Shown: positions 22,476 to 31,835 of the stretch, in pieces
Layout of the letters: each line of letters starts with the position of its first letter
Position numbering within the stretch: the first letter of the stretch is position 1
Source of the DNA: Entophlyctis helioformis
Lineage: Eukaryota; Chytridiomycota; Chytridiomycetes; Chytridiales; Chytriomycetaceae
NCBI GenBank assembly: GCA_025526915.1
Contig: JAHLKH010000055.1
Span: 1 to 64,000 of the forward strand
Reading direction: 5' to 3'
Length of the DNA: 64,000 nt
Program-made: the position numbers and the translations under genes
Notes under the pieces: model-generated
Told to the model about the DNA's origin: nothing
The model's database searches: none
Seen by the model: the letters and a program-made list of their open reading frames with translations, nothing else

Positions 22476-23663
22476 TCACGGCCGATCTGCGTCCACAGCT
22501 GGGAGTGCACACGCCTTGGTGGCCAGGTCCAGCCACGTCACTCGTTCCACTGCCACTGCTGGCTCGCCACTCTGCGGCGGATTGCATGCAAGCGACAGAA
22601 TGTGAAAGCTGTCGACGGACACCACCTGGAATGACCAGTCCTTGCAGATGGCCCCCTCGACCACAAGCGTCACCGACAGCGGCGTGTCCCAGATCTGACG
22701 TCCGTCCATTGCCAGTCGATCCGTCGGCCAGTCAGTGCATGCCGATCGCCGTGACAGCAAGCCGCCACAGGCACTTGCGAACCTTCCCGCAGCCACTCAC
22801 CCGGATGGCCGACGGGTTGGATGCGTTATACTCTGACACCAAGAAGCAGATCTTGACGAGATCCACAATGATGCCGCAGCCGACGCCCTTGACATAGCTC
22901 TCTTTGAGTGCCCACAGACAGTGGAACCGCTTGACTTTCTCGGCGTCGCTGGCCGCCTTGCGGATCCAGTCCCACTCCAGCCGGCCAAACTGCTCGTCAA
23001 AGTACGACAGAAACTCGTCGGCTGTCTTGGCCGGCGACATGTCCAGCGTCGTCAGATCGATGCCGACTCGGTGCGCTGTGGATGCGGCAATGGCCACGCA
23101 GTTGCCGTGGTGCGTGATGTTGAAGTCGAGAGCGACCGGACTGCCGTTGTGTTTCTGTCCATGGGCGAGGCAGACAGCCAGACTGTCAGCAGTCGCCAGC
23201 CAACAAGCCAGCCAGCCAGCCAGCCATGCGTCTGAGCGGTATGCTTGCCATGAACGGCCGTCCAATGTCGGTGGTGCAGCGCTCAAAGTCTGAGAGAGGC
23301 TGCTCCGGATAGATGTGGCGCACGGCGGCTCGGGTTAGCAGCTGGCCAGCCTGTGATGGTCCACACTGTGAGTGAGTGGCAGGTGGCAGCACACACAGGC
23401 CCACGCATGCATGCACCACCAGGCAGGCAACGGCGTCTTTGCGGAAACGGAACGCCTTGACCTTGGCCTGCAGGTCGCTGGACAGACACTGCAGGCAGTC
23501 GCTGTATGTCTGGCATGTCGCAGGGTTGCTGCAAGCGTCAGCAGGCTGCGTCTGCGCAGTCGCTGCAGGCACTCGGGCCGGCCCCACACACGGCAGGCTC
23601 GCACACACACACCCGATCCACATCGTCGGCGTTCTGCGTGCGGTCAAGCACCCACACAAGCAT
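22476..23663 (-). CDS. 4'-phosphopantetheinyl transferase (AASDHPPT/Lys5-Sfp type)
   Basis: It transfers the phosphopantetheine arm of CoA to acyl or peptidyl carrier proteins (fatty acid synthase, aminoadipate reductase, PKS/NRPS). Five exons: 23613-23663, 23420-23488, 23249-23350, 22801-23154, 22476-22694, giving 264 residues with no frame break. The start is MLVWVLDRTQNADDVDR. The core motifs are all visible: GRPFM before the CoA site, LDFNITHHGN, VGIDLTTLD (Mg-binding Asp) and FHCLWALKESYVKGVGCG (Mg-binding Glu and CoA-binding Lys). The C-terminal strand is KDWSFQVVSVDSFHILSLAC. Intron 3 uses a GC donor (ATG/GCAAGC) with a normal AG acceptor; reading through it would insert a hydrophobic repeat. 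Its start is about 170 bp from the 5'-truncated ABC gene on the other strand. Confidence 0.92.
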
Positions 23664-23829
23664 CGCGCGGCTGCCGAGCGCGATCTACAGGGGTAGTTGA
23701 ACAGCGGGCAAAGTAGCGTGCTGGGCGGACCGTGCTTTGTGACGCGCTCACCGCACCGTCCTTCAAGGCGGATGTCGCTGGTGGCTGGCATGGCGTCTCT
23801 GGATCTGATCGACTGTCGCGCTTGGACTG

Positions 23830-25101
23830 GCAAGAGTAGCGGCCAGCACGCCTTCTCAGAGCGTCGTCAAGCCAGCGGCTGTTGGTCGATGCTCCCGTGT
23901 CGCACCTCTCCGAGACGATCAACGGCATCCCCACGATTGCGGCATTCGGCGCACAGTCCAAGTTCATTGCCACTGAGCACGTCAAGATGGATCTGTCCAA
24001 CAAATCCAATCTCATCCTCGGCAGTGCACAGTCTGGCTCGGCCTGCGTCTTGAACTCCTTGCTGCGTCCGTCACGTTTGTCGTTCTTCTTCTGGCGGCTA
24101 ATGGCTTCATCAAAGGCGGATCGCTCGGTCTGGCACTCAGCGCCATCATGTCGCTCGCTGGAAACTTTAATGCCGTGCTCGAGATCTATGCTTACATTGA
24201 AGGGCAGTTCAACTCGGTCGAGCGTCTCAACTACTACGCGAACGACCTGCCGTCCGAGGCTGCCCGCCTGCTGCCCAACGACCCTGCGACCAAGGACGAG
24301 TGGCCGACTGCCGGTGCACTTGCCATCCGCGACCTGCAGATCTGCTACGACTCGCGTCCCGACCACGCCGTCATCAAGAACCTGTCGCTCTCCATCCGTC
24401 CTGGCGAAAAGGTCGGCATTGTCGGCCGCACCGGCTCGGGCAAGAGCACGCTCATGACGGCCCTGTTCCGTATCATGGAGGCATCCAAGGGATCCATCAC
24501 CATCGACGGCCGCGACATTGCGACGCTCGGTCTCAAGACGCTGCGCTCTCGCCTGCAGATCATCCCGCAGGAGCCCGTGCTGTTCAAGGGAAGTGTGCGG
24601 TCCAACCTCGACATGCTGCAGACGGGATACACCGACGACCAGCTGTGGGAGTCGCTGTCGCTCGTGGGTCTCAAGGACTACGTGGCTGCGCAGACGGACA
24701 AGCTGGATGCGGCGATCGAGGAGAACGGATCCAACCTGTCGATGGGCCAGCGCCAGCTGCTGTGTCTTGCCAAGGCCATTCTCGCGCGGCCCAAGGTGCT
24801 CATCATGGACGAGGCGACGGCGTCGGTGGATGCCGAGGCCGACAAGCGCATCCAAGAGTCGATCCGGTCGCAGTTTGCACACACGACGGTGCTGAGCATT
24901 GCGCACCGTCTCAACACGATCGCGGCGTTTGACCGCGTGCTTGTGCTGGACCAGGGCGAGATTGCCGAGTTTGATGCGCCGCATGTGCTGCTCACGATGC
25001 CCGGCTCTGTGTTTGGCGAGCTTGTGGATGCGACTGGTGCTGCCAACGCTGCCGTCATTCGCGAGATTGCGTCTGGCCACTTCAACGCCTCGCAGGTGTG
25101 A
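23830..25101 (+). CDS. ABCC (MRP-type) transporter, C-terminal half only
   Basis: Only the end of the second membrane domain and NBD2 are present. HLSETINGIPTIAAFGAQSK is the conserved cytosolic loop of ABCC proteins; AANGFIKGGSLGLALSAIMS and IEGQFNSVERLNYYANDLP follow. NBD2 has Walker A VGRTGSGKSTLM, a Q-loop (QIIPQEPVLFKGSVRSNLD), signature SMGQRQLLCLAKAIL instead of the usual LSxGQ, Walker B KVLIMDEATASVD and H-loop VLSIAHRLNTI. The ABCC order and 13-residue spacing are clear. The frame changes once near 24060. The first membrane domain and NBD1 (about 900 residues) should lie upstream, but the PPTase gene begins 170 bp away, so the gene is truncated or rearranged. The stop at 25101 and NBD2 codons look intact. 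I call it a fragment, possibly transcribed. Confidence 0.8.
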
Positions 25102-25211
25102 TCTGCCTGTCTGCCTGTCTGCCTGTCCGTCAATGAATGTGACGGCCATGCATCCATCATTCATTCAGGAATGAGGCTTCTGTTGCGCCTGGGTCTGTTG
25201 CCGCTCGGCCG

Positions 25212-25646
25212 TCAGTCCAGATCCGACAGGTCCAGATCCAACAGGTCCTGCCCCGTGTCCTGGCCCAGCAAGCCGCGTGCCGCGTTGGCGCTCTGTTGCG
25301 TCGTTGCATCCTGCCATGGCTGCGGTTGAGGGTCAGCCACAAGCGCAAAGGACGGCGCTGGCAGAGCATGCCCAAAGAGCGTGTCCAGTGCGGCCGATGC
25401 AGGACTCGCCGCCTGCAGGGCCGCGAGTGCAGCAGCCACCCCCTGGTATGCAGCCCTGGCGGCAGTGACAGCCTCGCGTGCATCTGACACAGCGAGGGCC
25501 GTTGGTGCGTCGGCAGCCGCTTTGATGGCGGCGTCGGCAGCAGCAGCAGCGGCTCTGGCCGTGTGCGACGCTGCACGCACGGCTGCTGACAGAGTGGCGA
25601 CGGCCGCTTCGTCTGGCTCTGGCGTTGGCCGCGTCAAGCAGGGCAT
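25212..25646 (-). CDS. Ala-rich helical small protein with acidic clathrin-box-like tail
   Basis: A 144-residue uninterrupted frame from an ATG at 25646. More than a third of the residues are Ala, in long blocks (SHTARAAAAAADAAIKAAAD) that predict continuous helix. The C-terminus is QDLLDLDLSDLD, an acidic LLDLD motif resembling a clathrin box. No homologous family is recognised. The protein may be the whole product or the last exon of a longer one. It is convergent with the ABC fragment (stop codons 110 bp apart). Low-complexity Ala-rich frames arise easily in GC-rich DNA, so confidence is limited; the tail motif is the main reason to keep it. Confidence 0.35.
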   Translation of the reverse strand: MPCLTRPTPEPDEAAVATLSAAVRAASHTARAAAAAADAAIKAAADAPTALAVSDAREAVTAARAAYQGVAAALAALQAASPASAALDTLFGHALPAPSFALVADPQPQPWQDATTQQSANAARGLLGQDTGQDLLDLDLSDLD

Positions 25647-25729
25647 CGCTTATGGTTGTGGAGTGATGCATATGAATGCCATGAAATGCATTGCGCAGAT
25701 AAAACACTGGCTGTGTTCAGCCGTCGACC

Positions 25730-26332
25730 GCCTCAACAAACGTCGCCAAGATCGACTCGGGAGTCGACGTCGCAGAGAAGAGCGACTCTGCAAAGTCGCG
25801 GACCATTCTCCATGAGGCCATCAAGATCGACATCGCCAATGACGGCTCGATTGTCATCACGATCACCGCCACGGTCGTGGACAAGCTTGACGGCAAGAGC
25901 GTAACCCGTTGCCTCCAGCGCAACATCAATATCAAGTACGTCCAGCTCGAGATCAAGGTCAAGTCGGCCAAGGTCTCGTTTGACAAGGACTACGCCAAGG
26001 AACGCGATGTTGCAAGGGCCGCCGTCGCGTCTGAAATGCTCGCGACCAAAGACGAAGCGAGCAGCTACCAAGGCAGCGCAATCAAGGCCAAGAAGGCCAA
26101 TCACTTTCTACACGACTCGGACATCGACACCGAGGACGACTTGGACGACGACTTGCAGGATGATGACTCTTCGGCCTGCAAAATCGTCTTGAGAGCCTCA
26201 CAAGCTCTCGCGACATACGACGACAGTGGCGTCGAGGCAGTTCTTGCAGTGTACGCGGCCGTCTTCAAGAAGCGAGCGGCGGTCTGTAGTCTTGCATTGA
26301 GCCCAAGTGGGTTGACATGGTTTAATAAGTAG
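25730..26332 (+). CDS. Hypothetical protein fragment next to the retrotransposon
   Basis: An open frame of about 200 residues whose codon use resembles neighbouring genes (TNVAKIDSGVDVAEKSDSAK, then SIVITITATVVDKLDGKSV, ending SLALSPSGLTWFNK). It is mixed beta and helical with a highly acidic linker (DIDTEDDLDDDLQDDDSS). There is no ATG at the expected place; an acceptor-like CAG just before 25730 suggests it is a 3' exon, or that the 5' part was lost. It is followed at once by an LTR. I do not recognise the family. It could be the remains of a gene interrupted by transposon-related rearrangement. Confidence 0.4.
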   Translation, partial: ASTNVAKIDSGVDVAEKSDSAKSRTILHEAIKIDIANDGSIVITITATVVDKLDGKSVTRCLQRNINIKYVQLEIKVKSAKVSFDKDYAKERDVARAAVASEMLATKDEASSYQGSAIKAKKANHFLHDSDIDTEDDLDDDLQDDDSSACKIVLRASQALATYDDSGVEAVLAVYAAVFKKRAAVCSLALSPSGLTWFNK

Positions 26333-26542
26333 TCAGCATATAATGCAATGCATAATGCACTCGATTGAATGATGCATCATCTGCCGCACAACCACCGTCA
26401 CTACCACCACTGCACAGTGGCCCACTCGCCACACGACGCATTCATCGCCAGACGATCCTGCAATGCGCATGTGTGTCGCTTGTGTGTGTGTGTGTGTGTT
26501 TGTCAAGCTACTGTATTTATTGCATTTGCACAACTTTTCGAT

Positions 26543-26835
26543 TGAAACAGGTCGAGCTGCACTACTGGTCAGAGATGCACAAAGGGTTCATTCCAATACA
26601 CGTCAATGTCACGTACCTGCACTACTGGTCAGAGATGCACAAAGGGTTGACCAGAAGTGCAGGGCGGCGGCGCTTGCGTTTTATAGCCCATGTAGAGCCC
26701 CAAACACGCGGTCATCTGTGTTGTGTCGCACCAGTAACTATGCCAAATATGGTAACTGAGACGCGACACTGTGTGACGGTGGCGTTGTCTGAGGTATTGC
26801 GCCACCGCTGTGCTAGTCAGACGAGACGCGCAACA
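26543..26835 (-). repeat. 3' LTR of the Ty3/Gypsy element
   Basis: 293 bp, starting TGAAACAGG and ending GCGCAACA on the plus strand. It differs from the other LTR at only a handful of sites. It holds two copies of a 32-bp direct repeat (26557-26588 and 26617-26648) and, read on the minus strand, a TATAAAA box. Confidence 0.92.
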
Positions 26836-26849
26836 CTCCTCCCTCTCTA

Positions 26850-28250
26850 GAGGACGTCACGTCCACGGACGACAAGGTCGGGCGAGCGCGTTGCACAAGG
26901 GGAACGCCGCGCGTGTCGCGCGGAATGCCAGTGGCGGCAGGTGCTGGAACCGCGATGCGTGGCGGTGCGGCGGCTGCTGCTGGAACCGGCGTGAGCGGCT
27001 GGTAGGACGACCTCCGTAGAACACGTCCGTCTGCGGGCTGTAGTAGGGGCGAGGTGGTCGCCGTTGACGAGATTCTCGAGCATGGATCCGTTGGCGCGCA
27101 TCAAGCGGTACGTGTCGTTGGGGCGACCTCCTGCACGATGTATGGCCCGGTCCACGAGAGCTCGAACTTGGTCTTGTCGTGTGCTTCTGCTTGACGTACT
27201 CGCCCACGACAAACCGATCTGCTTGCACCGTGTGCGTCGTGTTGTAGCGCTCCTCCATGCGTTTGGCCTGAGCCTGCGATCGCACGTACGCGGCCTGGTG
27301 TGCAAGACCGACCTCATCGAGACGCGGGCGGTCCAGGCGGCCATGTCCTGCCAGTCCTTGGGATCGTACTCAGTGCGGCAGGCTGTCATCTCCGAGTAGG
27401 CGCGGCTCGACTCCAAACAGCAGGTTAGAAGGCGAGTAGCCCGTGACCTCGTGGCGCCGCGTGCGCAGCGCGAGCAGAGCCTGTGGCACATACTTGTCCC
27501 AGCGCTCGGGGATCCGGCGCACAGCTTGGTGAGAATGGCGTTCAACGACCGGTGCATGCGCTCGACGGCTCCATTCGTGCGCGGATGGTACGGCGTCGAC
27601 GGCAGGTGGTTGGTCGCTTGCAGCTTGAGATACTCGCGCAGGCCGTCGTTGGTGAACACGTTCGCGCGATCCGTGATAATCTCGCGTGGTGCACCAAACT
27701 GGCACAGGATCTCCTCGTAAATGAACTTGGCGGCGGTCGTGGCGTCGCGGTTGGGATACGCCTTGGCCACCACCCAGCGTGTGGCGTAGTCGATCGCGGT
27801 GAACAGCTGCGTGTTGCCGTCGCCGTCGCAGGCAGATCCTGCACAATATCAACCCCCCACCTCTCGAAGGGCAGCGCGGCGGGCTCGAGCGGATGCAGCG
27901 GGTTGCGAACCGGCGCGACCAGCGTCTCGTGCAGCTGACAAACGGCACAATGACGCACAAACTGTACCAACTCCGTCTCCATGTTGGGCCACCAGTAGCG
28001 CGTCTGCAGCACGCCATACAGCGAGGCGGCTCCCATGTGACCGAGCGTGCGGTGGAACTTGTCCATGATGGTGTCGCGCTCCGTAGACACAATGAATGGC
28101 ACCACAAACTCCTTGCCGTTGACCGTGACTTGTCGCTGCAGAGTGTCGTCGCGCAGCACAAACAGGCGGTTCTGCTGCGAGATCAGAGCAGTGTAGCGCG
28201 GCGACAGACCGGGCGGCACCGTGTTGTTGAGCTTGAACTGGATCGCGTGC
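26850..28250 (-). CDS. Ty3/Gypsy integrase (zinc finger, DDE core, GPY/F region)
   Basis: The HHCC zinc finger is seen in HRTLGHMGAASLYGVL, then RYWWPNMETELVQFVRHCAVC. The catalytic core has ERWGVDIVQDLPA (first Asp), APREIITDRANVFTNDGL (second Asp) and HPRTNGAVERMHRSLNAIL (Glu). The C-terminal part encodes DTYRLMRANGSMLENLVNGD, the GPY/F-like segment, and no chromodomain follows. Frame changes near 27450, 27250 and 27800 split it. Integrase inserts the cDNA into host DNA. This is the 3' end of the pol region. Confidence 0.8.
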
Positions 28251-28259
28251 ATCGGCCAA

Positions 28260-29750
28260 TCACGCTCTGGATCCAGCTGTGGCGGTGGCGGCTTCCAATG
28301 GATGCAGCTGAACAGCGTCTGCGCGAATGCCATACGGATCAGCATCGATGATTGGGACCGCTGGCTCAGGCAGATCGGTGCGGCGGGACGGCGCGTCTGC
28401 AGGCTGCCACTTGCCAGGCGTGTACTCCAGCGACGGCCCGTAGTGCTCAAACTCCAGCTGCCAGCCCCACTGACGCGGCCCAGGTCGATTCAGCCCCTTC
28501 AGCCATGTCAGCGGCTGGTGATCCGTGTGCACAATCGTGCGGACGCCATCCACATAACAGCGCCAAGTGCGCAGCGCATGAATCACAGCCATCGCCTCGC
28601 CGCTCGGTCGCCGAGTAGTTGCGTTCCGCCGGCGACAGCTTGTGCGACAAGAACGCGATCGGCTGGTGGCCCTGCCCATGATCCTGCGAGAGCACGCCGC
28701 CGACGGCGTCCTGGCTGGCGTCCGTCCAAACGTGCATCGGCTTGCTGAAGTCTGGCGCGGCGCAGACGGGCGCCGAGACGAGTGCGTCCTTGAGCGCCTG
28801 GAACGCCGCCATCTCGTCTGGACCCATCGCGAATGGTACGTCCTTGCGCGTAAGGCGGTTGAGCGGGATGGCGATGCGGCCGTAGTTGCGCACAAAGCGG
28901 CGATAGTAGTTGCCAAAGCCCATGAACGACTGCAACTGTACCAACTCCTTAGGCACTGGCCAGCTGGCAATCGCCTCCAGCTTGCGCGGATCCGGCCGAA
29001 TGCCCGCGGCCGAGACCAGGTGGCCGCAGTACTCGACCTCGTCCAGGCCGAACCGGCACTTTTTGGCATTGGCGATCAGCCCGTACTTGGCCAGCCGCTC
29101 AAACACAAGCCGGAACGCGCCGCTGCAGCTCCTCGTCGTCAGGCGCATAGATGAGAATGTCGTCCAGATACACGACGCAAATCTCATCCACGAGACCTAC
29201 CAGCACACGATTCATCATGCGCTGGTAGGTCGCGGGGCGTTGCGCAGCCGAAGGGCTCGCCAGGTACTCGAACTGGCCGTACCGCGTGTTGAACGCCGTG
29301 TACTGCACCGAGTCAGCCGCCATCGGCACCTGCTGGTAGCCAGACTGCATGTCCAGCACGGCGAAACGGCGGCATGCCATGCAGCCGATCCAAGTTATCG
29401 TCGATCCTCGGCAGGCCCGTCGCGTCCGCCTTGGTCTGCTGGTTGAGTGGCGCGATAATCCACACACATCCGCAGCGTGCCGTCCTTCTTCTTGACAAAC
29501 AGGATCGGCAGCGACCACGGGCTGCTGCTGGGGCGGATGACGCCAGCCTCCAGCAGCGCGATCAACTGCTTGCGCACCTCATCCAACTCCCGCGGGCTCA
29601 TCCGGTACGCCTGGCGCTTGACCGGCGTGGCGTCCAACAGCTTGATGCGGTGCACGCCGTGCTCGCCCAGCTGGGCCAGCTCCTTGGAGATCTTGAGCTT
29701 GCTGCCAGCGGGCGGCAGGATGCCGGGAAACTCCGCGCGCAGCGTCTCGA
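28260..29750 (-). CDS. Ty3/Gypsy reverse transcriptase and RNase H
   Basis: Reverse transcriptase blocks appear in order: [56 protein letters not shown] and the catalytic [14 protein letters not shown] near 29160-29190. RNase H follows with [39 protein letters not shown] and [13 protein letters not shown]. These are diagnostic of Ty3/Gypsy. At least three one-base frame changes interrupt the reading frame. Confidence 0.85.
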
Positions 29751-29829
29751 CCCACTCGGGGAACGAGCCGTCCCTCCTCGGGGCGTGGCGGCCAGCTCAA
29801 ACAGGCTGACGCCCACTCAATCTGGCCGC

Positions 29830-30330
29830 GCTTGTTGGCCCACTTGAACTGCTCGTATGACATGAGCTCGACCGAGCTGGTGGCGAGCGACGGACGACGC
29901 GGGGTGGCGGCTTGGCATCGGCCATCACAATGGGGCCGCGGGGGCACGTTTGGCGACGAGCTGCCCGTCCTTGCCAAACGTCCAGTTGGCCTTGACGGCC
30001 TCGAGCCACGGCAGGCCCAGCACCAAGTCGTGGTGCTTGTCAATGGGCGCGACAAAGGCGTCCAAACGTCCGAGCGCCAGGCCGTCAGGCGTGTGCAACT
30101 CGAGAACACAGGCGTCGGACAGCGTGATGCGGTCGGACCATCGCCCAGCCGGAGTGGAACGGGCTGGGGCAGCTTGTACGGCGTGGCGAGTCCCTTGGCC
30201 ACAAGCTGCTGACAGAGGCTGATGCCTACAAAGTTGGCCCCTGCGCCAGAGTCGCCAAGCGCAGTGGCAGGAACAGATCCAATGGCCACCTTGAACCGAC
30301 GAAGGTGGCGCGTTTTTCGGCGAAAAATCG
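29830..30330 (-). CDS. Ty3/Gypsy aspartic protease
   Basis: The active-site motif LGDSGAGANFVGI (DSG) lies near 30215-30260, and the downstream flap and closing strand are represented by HDLVLGLPWLEAVKANW. The region sits between the gag zinc knuckle and reverse transcriptase, as expected. A frame change splits it near 30130. Confidence 0.7.
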
Positions 30331-30599
30331 AGCTTGAACAGATCAGGGGCCAGCTGGCTTGCTGGCTGGCGGCGGCACTGGCGGCGGCGGCCCAGAAGAA
30401 GACGAATGAGGGGATATGGCAACCGGACATGGCAGTGGTTGTGTATGCGTGTCTTCATTCGCACCACAATCACCGGCATTGCCGGCCCCGTCAGTCGTCG
30501 GCGTCGGCATTGGGCCCGAGCTGCTTGGACCAGATGTCGGGACCACGGATGGCGAGGCCGGCGACACTCCAAACCGAGACTGCGCAGGGCGTCAGCGAG

Positions 30600-31491
30600 G
30601 TCAGCAGCCCGAGAACGAGTGCAGCTGCGCAGGTGGATGGTTGTTATGCTGCTTGAAGCGGAACGTTGAGCGACAGCCCTGTCGGTGGCTGCCGACGCCG
30701 CGGCACGTGTAGCACATTCTTGCGGTCATTGGCGCCACTTCTCGCGGCCTGCTGATTGGGGAACGGGTTGGCCGACGATCCTTGAGATGGCACCAGCGCG
30801 GCAGCTGCGGGTGGCTGCAGCTGGTGACAGATCCATGGGCCACGGGCCTGTGTTACTGGCGATGGGCTTGGGCAGCGGGCCGTTGCGCAGGATGTCGTCA
30901 ACAGTGGGGATGAAGTCGCACACTTGGGCATAGTCCATCGCGCGGAATCTCAGCTCGCGGCGCACCTCGGAGGCATACTGCCCATACAAGCCGCGTATGA
31001 TCACCTCGGCCAGCCAGTTGTCGTGCACTTCCGAGTCCAAGCCTGCGGCCATCATCTCAAACCGTGCCACGTACTGAGCGCCAGACTCCTTCTCGCCTTG
31101 CTTTGTGTTAACGAGGGCGTCCTTGACTCGACGGGTCATATCGGGTGGCGTAAACGCGGCATCGAAGGCGGCGAGAAACGTGGCGGGGTGGACGACCTTG
31201 TTGCGGCGCAGGTGGCGAGTCAGCCACTGACCGGCGATCCCGACGAAGGCAGGGTGCAGCAGGGCGGTCAACTCGGCACTCGATGCGGTCTTGTAGAGCC
31301 CGAAGAACTGCTCCAGCAGGCGGCGGAAATCGGTGGCCGCCACAAGCTGCTCCGGCAGACCGGCAAACGTGCCGAGGCTGAACTGGCGCCGCACCTCGCG
31401 ACTTATCGAGCTGTCTGACGGCGCCGCAGCGGTGGGAACGGGTCTGTCTTGCGGGACCGGGGACTCGTGGGCCGTGTGCATTGACGGCGAC
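30600..31491 (-). CDS. Ty3/Gypsy gag, C-terminal part with zinc knuckle
   Basis: Capsid-like helices are evident (VRRQFSLGTFAGLPEQLVAA, LLEQFFGLYKTASSAELTAL, ESGAQYVARFEMMAAGLDSE, DNWLAEVIIRGLYGQYASEV). A zinc-knuckle variant, CYTCRGVGSHRQGC, lies near 30675-30720; its His is one position later than the usual CX2CX4HX4C. The N-terminal part of gag lies beyond the nested element (33827-34240), where the sequence is Pro/Ala-rich and then FDIARVVEDECGNPLATVGS. The nested insertion therefore interrupts gag. Confidence 0.75.
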
Positions 31492-31779
31492 TGTAACGAT
31501 ATCCACGGACGGATCATCCCGTCGTGGTCCCAGGCCCTGACGCCCTGTGTCCCTGTTTCATGGGTCATTGCCTTGCCATATTGCTGTCCAATGGCGCGCC
31601 TCTATTCCATGTGACGCGCCTATATAAGCTGGCACTGGATAGTACTCTGCCAACCCCAGCCGTTGTGCCTCGTACTTCCCAGGTGCCTATCCATCCTTAT
31701 GTCTGCCTATGGCTACTGCTCTTACCAATGAACATGCCTCGTACTTCCCAGACGTATACCGTCCGTACAAGTCCTTATA
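31492..31779 (+). repeat. 5' LTR of the nested element
   Basis: 288 bp. Its TATATAAG box at 31621-31628 could start the element transcript about 180 bp before the internal ATG. It differs from the 3' LTR by a G/A change, a one-base indel near 31525 and a T-run length difference at the end. Confidence 0.88.
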
Positions 31780-31835
31780 CAACGGCTCACCCATCGAACT
31801 CGACGACCGACCGACCGACCGAATTCTGGGCCGCC

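Noticed and set aside
26850..27285. Chromodomain at the end of the Gypsy integrase
   Set aside because: The C-terminus after the GPY/F-like region is Arg/Pro-rich with no chromodomain aromatic pattern.
31780..31830. A standard tRNA primer site just after the 5' LTR of the nested element
   Set aside because: No TGG-type sequence follows the LTR; a weak match to a tRNA T-arm complement is not convincing.
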